This document shows positions 38,112 through 46,370 of a DNA stretch of 64,000 nt, in pieces. The stretch spans positions 7,442,501 through 7,506,500 of the forward strand of contig NC_041005.1 in assembly GCF_004193775.1 (NCBI RefSeq), given 5' to 3'. Each line of letters opens with the position of its first letter. Within the stretch, counting starts at the first letter, position 1. Made by a program: the position numbers and the translations under genes. The DNA is from Glycine soja. Its lineage: Eukaryota; Streptophyta; Magnoliopsida; Fabales; Fabaceae. The notes under the pieces are model-generated. The model searched no databases and had not been told where the DNA came from. It saw only the letters and a program-made list of their open reading frames with translations.

Positions 38112-38812
38112 TAGGGATGGAAATGAACCAAGTCAAGTCAAGCTTTATTAGGCTTGAACTCGGCCTGAGTTGAATACGTAAGATTTGAATTTGGCTCATT
38201 ACCTATTATAGGCTTTTTTTTAAGGCTCGACTCGGCTTATATAAAAGCCTGGCTTGGCCCACGAGCCTATTTAAAAGTCTGCTTAAAGACGTCTTTGATT
38301 AATTAATTATTTTAAAACCTAGTGAAATACTAATTAAAAAAAGAAACTTATAAAATTTCGTATAAGTAATGTACAAAAATAGTTGATAAACAAAATCATA
38401 TTGAATTCAAGTCGTTAAAGCACAAAGTATATGAAAAGAAAATAAAAAGAGCATAATATTAAAAAATGTATGGATTAGAGATGATTTGCAGAAAATGAAT
38501 TTTATTCTACGTGAACAGTGTGCATGAACAATAATAAAAATTGGAATTCTAAAATCCTAGAATTATTCTCCTCTCTGAAAAAAACTCCCTAAACTAAAAC
38601 CTTAATGCTGTTATATAGGTCCTCAGCCCCAAAGCTTACAAATTTATTTTAAGTCCAAGCCCATAAACGAAATAAAATAAAATCTGGACAAGATAAGATA
38701 AGATGGGATGAAATAAAATCTGGACGAAATAAAATCTAGATAGAATAAAATCTGAATAAAATAAAATCTAGATAGAATAAAATCTGGATAAGATAAGATT
38801 TGATAAAATAAA

Positions 38813-38843
<31 letters not shown>

Positions 38844-39031
38844 GTTAAACAAGCCGACTTGTCAAGCTTAACAAGTTTTTTTTATGGTTTAAGCTTGACT
38901 TTTTTTTATCTAAAAAGACTTTTTAAAAAGCTTGAGCTTGACTTTTATAGTAAACAAGCCAAGCCGAGCGGAGCCTTACATAGACCGAGCCGAAGGCCCT
39001 CAACAAGCTACTCGGTTCATTTCCACCCCTA
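38112..39031. mobile_element. hAT-like element, 920 bp, nested in the Helitron
   Basis: The ends TAGGGATGGAAATGAACC and, reversed, TAGGGGTGGAAATGAACC form a good terminal inverted repeat of about 18 bases. The flanks ATCTTTAT (38104-38111) and ATCTCCAT (39032-39039) are an 8-base target duplication with two changes, the size used by hAT transposons. The interior holds GGCTTG/CAAGCC phrases, an (ATT)n run at about 38814-38842 and a short tandem series of AAAATCTAGATAGAAT-like units. No transposase is visible, so it is non-autonomous. Confidence 0.7.
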
Positions 39032-39109
39032 ATCTCCATGTCTGAAACACTTTAGAGGAGCACACTAAGAGGAAAAAAGGATGGGAAATAACATGGCAAC
39101 ATAAGCCAA

Positions 39110-39222
39110 GAAAGCACAAATTTTTGTGGAAAAACAGTATGCCACTGCTGTTTGGTTTGTAAAGAGTGTTGTTCGATTAGCATTCAAAGTCCTTAGCCTC
39201 TCAGGATTGGATGTCACTGCAC
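39110..39222 (+). other. Exon-like open segment, unrecognised, inside the Helitron
   Basis: A plus-strand frame reads through VEKQYATAVWFVKSVVRLAF and ends LSLSGLDVTAQG next to a donor-like GGTACGT. Possible acceptor AGs lie at its start. The composition is gene-like, but I do not recognise the protein and it is antisense to the other captured pieces. It may be a captured exon or chance. Confidence 0.3.
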
Positions 39223-39383
39223 AGGGTACGTAGGTCTCTCTTTCAAATTAATTTTTAATCAATAATATTATTCTAAAAAATTTTACATTTTCCCCTAAAT
39301 TAAATCATAATGCTCAAAGTAACTAATCTTGAAATAAAAAATGCGATAGAAAAGAGAAAGAGAAAGAAAAAGAAAAAGAAAAC

Positions 39384-39497
39384 CTTATAAGCGCCAACGT
39401 AAAATTCGTTCCCGAGCCTGTCTTGTATCATCCCGCGAAACCAAATCTGATTATTAGGCTTCACCCATTTAATGGTGGCAGGGGTCAGAAGTGGAAC
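39384..39497 (-). pseudogene. Captured exon of ETG1/MCM-binding protein (38 codons)
   Basis: A 38-codon stretch lies between an acceptor TTTAG and a donor AAG|GTTTTC, both intact. It contains LLTPATIKWVKP and FRGMIQDRLGNEFYVGAYK. This is the N-terminal RGMIQDMLGNEFY block of plant ETG1 (E2F target gene 1), the MCM2-7-binding protein that acts in replication and sister-chromatid cohesion. The rest of the gene is absent, so it is a fragment carried by the Helitron, not a working gene. Confidence 0.75.
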
Positions 39498-39794
39498 CTA
39501 AACTTTGAACTTCACAACCTTTAACTAAACCAAAATTTCTCTTAATGCCAAGTGGAACCACCAGCCCATTGTTAAAAACAATCACATCAAAACACAAATC
39601 CACTCATCCACCAACACGTAACACTGAACACAGAAAAACAACTAAATCAACCAACTCGATCATCGTTCACAGAAATTAGACCAAACCCAAAATGCAATAA
39701 AGATGGAAACTTACTAGGAATTGCTCCATGCCGTGAATCTGAGCTCAACCCACACTGTGATATTCAGCCAAAATCTGAGTAAGCAAAAAAAAGC

Positions 39795-39815
39795 GGGGGG
39801 GGGGGGGGGGGGGGG
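39795..39815. repeat. Poly-G run of 21
   Basis: 21 consecutive G bases inside the Helitron, close to the ETG1-derived piece. Such runs are unstable, so the exact length is doubtful. Confidence 0.9.
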
Positions 39816-40076
39816 TTCTGAACCACTCAGAACCCCAAAAAGGAAAAAAAAACCCAGAAACCCAAAATGCGAGAAAATGGAGAAGGATTTGTAGTGGTGT
39901 GTGGTTACCAAGCTACACATCACATGCAATGCTACACGTGCTGATCCAACCACATTTTAGAAATTAAAAGAAAAGGATTAGGGGATAAAATTTTGCATCC
40001 AATCCAATAGGATATAAGAAGGAAGAGAAAGAGAAAGTTAGTTGATGCATTGAGTATTGAGGGAAGGGTATAGTAC

Positions 40077-40303
40077 CGCTTTCTTCGTCGTCATGCAAGG
40101 CGGTTTTCTCAAGAAGGCAAGAGCCCAATTCTCCCAAGGACTCTGAGAATTCTGTATGATAAGAAAGTTTCGATGATGATGATTATTATTATTCTTAAAA
40201 AGTGGAAAATAGGAGAGGCAGCAGACCGACCATAAGCACTGTTGGCGGCCACTGCTGCCGCGGAAAGCAAGCTATCGTGGCAGTCTCTCATGTCTTGCAT
40301 CTC
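40077..40303 (-). pseudogene. Captured two-exon fragment of an At2g33490-like BAR/hydroxyproline-rich protein
   Basis: Exon-like piece 1 is 40303-40231 and encodes EMQDMRDCHDSLLSAAAVAANSAY. Piece 2 is 40151-40077 and encodes EFSESLGELGSCLLEKTALH and DDEES. The intron between has GT at its start and TACAG at its end, and the split Glu codon (G|AA) is restored across the join. The sequence matches the conserved N-terminal region of plant proteins like At2g33490, which have a BAR-type coiled region. Upstream and downstream exons are missing. Confidence 0.72.
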
Positions 40304-40633
40304 CTGCAGTGGTGTGTGCACCAACATTTCAATTTAAATTTAAACAGTATTGAAAGTTGCAATGTAGTAGCTTGCACCACTAATATCGGTAGAAACTGTT
40401 CTGAAAAAGCAACAAAGATAGATAAATGCCTTGACCTTGCCATATAAAAACTGAAAATATATAGCAATTTACATAATATGAAAGATGCTCAAATGAATGA
40501 GTTTTTGAAGTATATAATCAAAGATGTCAACCTTCTTCATGAATAACATCATTGAAACTCGTCTTATAGCAAAAGTCTTTGAGCATATAGTTGTTCCAAT
40601 TTTTCAATATCTTCATAGCTTATATAATAACAG

Positions 40634-41449
40634 TTAATTGTACAAACGGAACAATTTTTTGTGGATGATTTCCATGGATGAAAAAACATTTTCTGGATGA
40701 TGTTCCCTGAAATTTTATAATGGAGCTGGTTAGAACCATGTTGCACAGGTAAAGGTATGAGTATTGGGTTCAATACAATACACAAATACAACAATATTAG
40801 TAAATGTTTAAAAGTTACTAAGCACGAAAAAATAAAAACACGTTTAAAATAGTTCACATAGACAATGTGGTAAAAGATCAAAGTAATCAAATCATGTTTG
40901 AGGTAGAATTATAGACGACAAAATATTTGAAGCCATGATGATGCTGAACTTTACTATAGTCTTACCTTATATTTTAAAAGAAATGCTTAAACATCTCCAA
41001 AATCAGGGCATCACATTCAAGGTCCAGCATTACCACACATGATCTAACTTTCACAACAGTTTCAAGAATTGAGGTCCTCTTTGCATATGATTGGCTTAAC
41101 TTATCATGTAGATTTTCAAATGAAGATACAATTAATTGAAAGACATCCTGCAAGAAAATGTCATCAGTAAAACTCAATTGATTTACTGATGTCTTTCATT
41201 AAGAGTATGATAATAGTCAAATTCATTCATATATCAAATTCATTCATATATTTGAGCATCATCATAAGGAGCTTCAGGTGCAGTGATTCTTGTTATTTCA
41301 CTGATGCAAGAGGCAACTGTAACTTTGACATCATCATCTGAGTGGCTTAAAAGTTTGTCCGCAATCAATGCTTTCAACGATGGACAAAGTGCATTTTCCA
41401 TAGAGTCAACAGGCGACTGCTCAACCCTTGATAGGCAACTCTCTACTTG
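40634..41449 (-). pseudogene. Captured three-exon fragment of a PDS5-type sister-chromatid cohesion gene
   Basis: Piece 1 is 41449 to about 41238 (QVESCLSRVEQSPVDSMENA through SEITRITAPEAPYDDAQ). Piece 2 is 41147-40966 (DVFQLIVSSFENLHDKLSQS through LDLECDALILEMFKHF). Piece 3 is 40706 to about 40634 (REHHPENVFSSMEII). These are consecutive blocks of the HEAT-repeat N-terminal region of plant PDS5-like proteins, which regulate cohesin. It is broken: the donor after piece 1 is lost near a small duplication (ATATATGAATGAATTTG twice), piece 2 has an in-frame TAA before its donor, and piece 3 runs into a stop. Acceptors of all three pieces are intact. It is a transposon-borne pseudogene fragment. 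Confidence 0.82.
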
Positions 41450-41595
41450 CTGCAGTGTAAAGGAGAAAATAATACGTAAAATCACAAAATTGTGTTTAAT
41501 ACTTTGACCAACCATTTAGTTAGAACTATGTTTTTCGACTTGCATGTATTTTATCAAAGAGGAATTTTTCAGCTTCACCTCACTTCGAAGTTCAA

Positions 41596-41673
41596 ATTCC
41601 TCTCGGAAACAATGTTCTTTGATGCTGCAAATGAAGCAGCACCATCCGGGGAACTCGAATCGTAGTACCCAGA
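41596..41673 (-). pseudogene. Captured fragment of a bHLH27/35-type transcription factor
   Basis: 26 codons read SGYYDSSSPDGAAS, then FAASKNIVSERN. This resembles the segment just before the basic region of plant bHLH35/bHLH27-like proteins, where SERN is followed by RRKKLNERL. Here the match stops after SERN and a stop follows six codons later, so the DNA-binding and dimerisation parts are absent. The family call is from memory of the motif; the fragment is short. Confidence 0.5.
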
Positions 41674-42418
41674 TATAATATAAAGAATATTTATTGATTT
41701 CCATTTTTTAACAATTTGGTATTATACTTTTATTGTCCCATCATGGGATAATATTCGAAGAACACATGAACAAAATATAACAGCAAGTGTTTTTTTTACT
41801 GCATGAAACAATAAAAGTTAAGAGTAGACAATGAATGTACTGATAGTGGAATTTTTTTTACTTCGATCATAATTCGATACATATATAATAAATTTGTAAA
41901 TTTTACAATAGTTAATTTAAATGGCATACTAACCATAGTTTTTTAATTAACTGAGAATATAATTTTTTTTTACTCAATGCATTAAATTAAACTCAAAGGT
42001 TAAATCAATAAATTGCATATTGCATATAAATTTTAACAACCTGTATCTTGCCAATTTTGTCATGATATTTTTCAAATTATTGACTGTAAGTCCATATCAT
42101 CCTTGAAAGTATATTTCAGTAATCAAAATCTATCCAAAACTGCATACTTATTTCTCAGAGTAATATTTCCTATTCATCACTCGTACTCAAATCAGATGAG
42201 GGACATCATCGAGGCTCCAAAACTTTTGCTCATAGCAAGTCTAATTTATTTTATTTTTCCTCACAAACCTTGCAACAGAATGAAATGAATCCAACCAAAC
42301 GGGGAGCCACTTATCAGCCACAGTGCTCATTACTCATCACAGCTACCGCTTCTAAAATGATTTTCGCAGTCACTAAAGTATTACCTGTCAAGTTCATGAC
42401 CAAAAAAAAATAAAAAAA

Positions 42419-42869
42419 CTCTAAGAATATGTTTGGATAGAGAATTTTAACTAAATTTATCAGAGAATTTGAATTTCTGTAATTTAGAATTCATTGTTTG
42501 AATTTTTTTTGTAAAGAATTTAAAATTTTGGAATTTTAAAACAGAATTTTAAACAACTAAAAATCTGAAATTTCAATTTTTTTCTAAAAGGTGAGAAATT
42601 GAAATTTTCTTCTTACCGTCTTCTTCAAGAAACACCAGATGAGATTGTGGAACATCGATGGGGTTTGAGCGTAGAGGAACACGTATAACTAGCAAACCAA
42701 TCATATATTTTCTTTTTTTTCATTTATTTTTTTTCACCCTCATAATTTTAACTTTTTTTATCCAAACACAAAATTTTAAAAATAAAAGAATTTCAATTGA
42801 AGTATTTGAAATTCTTAGAATTTAAAATTTCTCAGAATTTTAAATTCCTCCATCCAAACGCACTCTAAA
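42419..42869. mobile_element. MITE of about 450 bp nested in the Helitron
   Basis: The left end CTAAGAATATGTTTGGATAG and the reversed right end TTTAGAGTGCGTTTGGATGG are inverted copies with changes. Similarity continues inward through GAATTTTAA and AAATTCTAAGAATTTCAAA. Ends with GTTTGGAT are typical of abundant plant hAT or PIF-type MITEs. The centre (about 42590-42710) is less AT-rich and non-coding as far as I can see. Confidence 0.65.
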
Positions 42870-42879
42870 CAAAAATCGC

Positions 42880-43110
42880 ACCAAGGAATTTGCAGAATGG
42901 AAATTCAGAAACAGTTATTAAGACATGAGAAAGAATCGGAAGAATGCTACTAACCTATGCCATAGTGACGCTGTTTAATTTGTGAGAGAACGCAGAGTTT
43001 TTCGGCTGATCACTTTTTTTCTCGCTAGTGTGTTCTGTTTGGAGTGAAGAGAGATTTTGGTTGATTAATAATAATAGTAGAGTTCTTGTTGGTGAAGAGT
43101 TATGGCTATA
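42880..43110 (-). other. Possible captured 5' leader with start codon
   Basis: On the minus strand the stretch reads like a plant 5' untranslated region (CCAAAATCTCTCTTCACTCC, TTCTCTCACAAATT) ending in CACTATGGCATAG|GTTAGT, an ATG and donor-like site. The two codons do not identify a gene. It lies between the APX-derived piece and the bHLH-derived piece. Confidence 0.3.
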
Positions 43111-43136
43111 GCGGATTCAGAAAAATCTCTGGGCTG

Positions 43137-43368
43137 GCACCTTCGAATATGATGGTTTCGAAGGGTCCACCAGTCTTTGTACACTTGCCAAAGGTTCCAA
43201 TAGAGTGCCCTCTGCACACGAAACACACCAAAACGCGTCAAAACGAAAATTCATAAACTCAATCGTAAATAACAGAGATCTAATGTTAAATAGAAAGAAT
43301 AAAAAAGAACGTACGCCAAACGGAGCATTAGAGGAGCGCATCTCTTCCCAGCCAGGTGTAGAACCCCA
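43137..43368 (-). pseudogene. Captured two-exon fragment of cytosolic ascorbate peroxidase
   Basis: Piece 1 (about 43368-43316) encodes AGKRCAPLMLRLA and ends at donor GC|GTACGT. Piece 2 (from about 43212, after TGCAG) restores the Ala codon and encodes GHSIGTFGKCTKTGGPFETI. These match the distal active-site block of cytosolic APX (KRCAPLMLRLAWHSAGTFD..TKTGGPFGTI), in which Arg and His bind peroxide and the heme face. The Trp before the distal His is Gly here. After ETI the match ends and a stop follows, so the copy is a truncated fragment brought in by the Helitron. Confidence 0.72.
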
Positions 43369-43459
43369 ATCACATAAATAAACCAATGATTAACCTAAAA
43401 AACAAACCAACACTTTTAACTGTTGAACATCGCAACGCATGCAAGGGTTAGGAAAAGGT

Positions 43460-43497
43460 TTCTGTCCACCTACAAAAATCTTCTTCGTTTGGAAGTC
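43460..43497 (-). pseudogene. Possible captured RRM (RNP-2) fragment
   Basis: On the minus strand the codons read FQTKKIFVGG, the RNP-2 motif and lead-in of hnRNP-like RRM proteins (TKKIFVGGL in plants). The match is only about ten residues, with no continuation in frame, so it may be chance. It would be the first captured piece from the Helitron 5' end. Confidence 0.3.
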
Positions 43498-43640
43498 TTT
43501 TGAGTTCCAGCCAGCAAGGAAAACGAAACACCCCAAGTGAGAGACAATGATAAAGCAAGTCACATGCACGGACAATATAGCAAATCACACATGCAATGCT
43601 ACACCTGGATGTGCCAACAGACAAAAAAATGCAAAAAAAA

Positions 43641-43700
43641 TGGACAGCTGTCAACCTCTGGTATTTTGACCAAAAAATCAAAAAATTGGACAGCTGTCAA
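43641..43700 (-). repeat. Paired 14-bp subterminal repeat near the Helitron 5' end
   Basis: TTGACAGCTGTCCA occurs twice on the minus strand (43641-43654 and 43687-43700), 46 bases apart, each containing the palindrome GACAGCTGTC. Both lie within 120 bases of the 5' terminus, where Helitron-binding or transcription signals could sit. Confidence 0.7.
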
Positions 43701-44100
43701 GCTCTCAGCCATGAGTATTTTAGTATTTTCCACATACTTCAATTTTAGTATATAGATATTGATGCCTTTTTGTCCTCATTTATCTTTCTACCTTTGCAAG
43801 CCCTCAATTATGTTTTCTACCTTTTGTAGGACTCTCTGCCTTTATAAGTTTCTCTTGACTTATAGGTCTGCAAAGGTGGTTCAATTCTACAATCAAGGTT
43901 ATGACTTTTGTTGCATTTAGAGTTTATGGATTTTATCATGATTACTCTTAAGCCTTTCTCTTTCTTCCCATTTTATGTTTCTACCTTCATAAGTTCCCAA
44001 TTCTTTCACTTTACCTTCTCAAATCCTCAATTTCTCTTTCTATACATTTGCATGGCACTTTGTCATTGTTTGATGCTAGAGTCAAGGGGGTGGGAAAGCT

Positions 44101-44815
44101 TTTAAGAGGAAAAATGTAAGTGAAAATGGATAATGAGACAAATTATTTACAGACTTTCATTACATGGGTCCAAAATTAATTTTTAACCATTATTTGAAAG
44201 ATAGTAATAAATAAAAGACTAAAATTTTATTAAATATTTAATTCTTTATTACTATTAAATGCTAAATATTTTTATTAGTACAATATTAATAAAAATATCT
44301 AACATTTAATCTTAATAAAAAATATTTAAATATTTAATAATTTTTTAATCTTTTTATTTATCATTATCTTTCAAATAATGGTTAAAAGTTAATTTTGGAT
44401 GCATGTAATGAAAGTCTAAAATTAATTTGTCACATCAATATCCAATTACACTTACGTTTTCTCCTTAAGAGGTTTTCTTTCCCATTTGGTCTTAGTGTCC
44501 AACACTTGAAAGATAATAATAAATAAAAAACAAAAATGTTATTAAATATTTAAATATTTTTATTAATATTAAATGTTAAATATTTTTATTAGTATAAATT
44601 AAAATATATAATATTTAATATTAACAAAATTATTTAAATATTTAATAATTTTTAGTCTTTTATTTATCACTATTTATCAAGTAATGGTTAAAAGTTAATT
44701 TTGAACCCATGTAATGAAAGGATAAAATTAATTTGTCACATCAATGTCCAATTTCACTTACATCTTTGTCTTATGAGAGTTTTTTTTTTCCCATTTGGTC
44801 TTAGTGCCCAAAAGT
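44101..44815. repeat. Two palindromic AT-rich blocks at the centre of the large inverted repeat
   Basis: Block 1 (about 44101-44480) reads GTAAGTGAAAATGGATAATG at its left and the reverse of GTAAGTGTAATTGGATATTG at its right, so it folds on itself. Block 2 (about 44510-44790) repeats the right half and part of the left half. Each is followed by CCCATTTGGTCTTAGTG. The pattern suggests one palindrome whose centre was duplicated in tandem. Confidence 0.7.
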
Positions 44816-45241
44816 GACATACAACCTCTTGAAAATGTAGAAAAAAGAGAAATAAAGGACCTACAAACGTAAAGTGAGGGAATCATGGACTTATGAAGGT
44901 AGAAACATGAAAATAGGAAGAAAGAGATATGAAATCGATAAACCCTAAATGCAACGAAATCCATAAACCCTAACTATAGAATTGAGCCCAACCTCTGAGT
45001 GCATACAAAGGCAAGAGAGACTTGCGAAGGCTAAGAGTCCTGCTAAGGTAGAGAAGGATAGTCAAGGAAGAAATATAGACTTGAGAATAGAGAAAAAAAC
45101 TTTTAGAGAAAAGAGACAATGAGAAGAAAGAAACTTGAGAAAAGGAATTGAGATGTGAATGCGACGGTGATGAAGTGTGGTGATGTGAAAGTGTGCTATA
45201 TGTTGTAGTGGGAGTTCAAAGATAATGTGAGGTTTATCTTA

Positions 45242-45259
45242 GGGGGGGGGGGGGGGGGG
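45242..45259. repeat. Poly-G run of 18
   Basis: 18 consecutive G bases in the right arm of the large inverted repeat. The corresponding left-arm position has only a short C run, so the expansion is local to this arm. Confidence 0.9.
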
Positions 45260-45379
45260 AGGCAAAAATGGGGGAAAATGTAAAAAAAAGTTAGAGATTT
45301 TTTCCCCCGAAGTAACTAAGTTTAAATGAATAAATGAAAAAAAGTTTAACAATGCCTTTAACTTTGTAAGAACTTAGAT

Positions 45380-45935
45380 TCAATTCTCACTGCAACAAAT
45401 CTTGCTCATATCGTTTAAAGCCTAGTGTTAGCTTTGACATCAATGTTAATATCGTTGGTTAGATTGTTTTACATCATTATTTTAATTGAAAAATGTGTCA
45501 TCGGTTAGAATTGATGATTAGGATTAATGCTAACTTTGGTTTAGTGTCAACTTAGGTTGGTGTAAAAAATAATTCACACTATAGCATTGACACAAACATT
45601 TATTACAATTTGGTCATTTGATTGTTTCTAACTAGCTACAATTTGGTTGACACTAAATTCATATTTTACCATAGTGTCAGCTCAAGCCAATGCTTATTTA
45701 AAACAATTATAGCTATTAATGAAGTTGTGTTCAACTTAGCATTGATTTATCTTGTTCTAATAGGCATTATTTGTGATTAAGTTATTTGACCGTTTCTAAC
45801 TAAGTACAGAGTCACGTTGTCTCAATTGAACTGTAGAGATATTTCATCATAGCATTAGCTTAAGTGAACACTAATTTGAAGCTATTCCAAAAACAATTAT
45901 CGCAATAACACAATTGTGTTGGACATAGTCGACAC
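45380..45935. repeat. Degenerate repeats of about 168 bp with TAGTGTC/GACACTA phrases
   Basis: TTTCTAACTA occurs at about 45625 and 45793, and the following phrases (a GACACTAA or GTCTCAA motif, then CATAGTGTCAGC or CATAGCATTAGC, then CAATTATAG or CAATTATCG, then GTTGTGTTCAAC or TTGTGTTGGAC) recur in the same order. Short TTGACAC/GTGTCAA motifs in both orientations fill the rest. It looks like the subterminal repeat region of a larger DNA transposon, possibly CACTA-type. Confidence 0.5.
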
Positions 45936-46370
45936 TAACTATAAATATATTTCCTAAACCCATAACATCTCCCTCATTTTCCTTTCTTGCTTTCTCCATC
46001 ATCGCTATCTCGTCATTGTTTGCCACCTCTTTCGTCCTTCCTTGTTGTCTCTCCAGTTCCTTTTTCTTCATTATCATCGTCAACCCTTCAGTTATTTTTG
46101 TCTTCATCGTTATCGCCCCTTCACTCCCCTTCCTTGTCATTGCCACCCCTGATTGCCTTTCCACCATGCCATCCGTCATCGTCATCATTATTTATTTTCC
46201 CTCAACCACATCACATGCACCATCATTAGATCCTTTACCATTGTGGTACCCCCACCTATGTTGCACCTTTTACATGGTCACATTCTTCTTTCACTGTGGT
46301 GTCTCAGACAACCACACCACCACAATGTCACTGTCGTACCACCACCACTTTGCCATTGCAGGTAATAATT
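45936..46370 (+). other. CT-rich low-complexity region, possible transposon leader or first exon
   Basis: Directly after the degenerate repeats comes a TATA-like ACTATAAATATATTT (about 45938-45952) and then 400 bases of CT- and CAC-rich sequence, ending at a donor-like GCAG|GTAATAA. Several overlapping frames are open because of the composition, and none resembles a known protein. Confidence 0.35.

Larger units (their letters stand above)
35772..43756 (-). mobile_element. Non-autonomous Helitron, 7,985 bp, carrying pieces of several host genes
   Basis: Read on the minus strand the 5' end is TCTATATACTAAAATTG, preceded by host A. The 3' end has an 8-bp-stem hairpin ACCCGTGC-GTAT-GCACGGGT (35781-35800), six further bases, then CTAG at the last base, followed by host T. 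TC start, hairpin plus CTRR end and insertion between A and T without target duplication are the hallmarks of plant Helitrons. No Rep or helicase coding sequence is visible, so it would need an autonomous partner. The ends are supported because the flanking inverted-repeat arm resumes exactly on either side. Within it, all on the minus strand, are exon-like pieces of APX, bHLH, PDS5, a BAR/hydroxyproline-rich protein and ETG1. A hAT-like element and a MITE are nested in it. Confidence 0.85.
35483..45357. mobile_element. Large inverted-repeat (foldback) element interrupted by a Helitron
   Basis: The left arm (35483-35771, then continuing at 43757 to about 44290) is similar to the reverse complement of the right arm (about 44640-45357). 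Aligned anchors include ACATTATCTTTGCACTCCCA against ACATTATCTTTGAACTCCCA, CGCATTCACATCT on both, GTTTCTACCTTCATAAG on both, and TTTATGGATTT on both. At 35771/43757 the left arm is cut by the Helitron, while the right arm runs straight through. The centre (44100-44815) holds two copies of a palindromic AT-rich block, each ending in CCCATTTGGTCTTAGTG. No transposase was seen. The family is unknown; long-TIR Mutator-like is one possibility. Confidence 0.7.
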
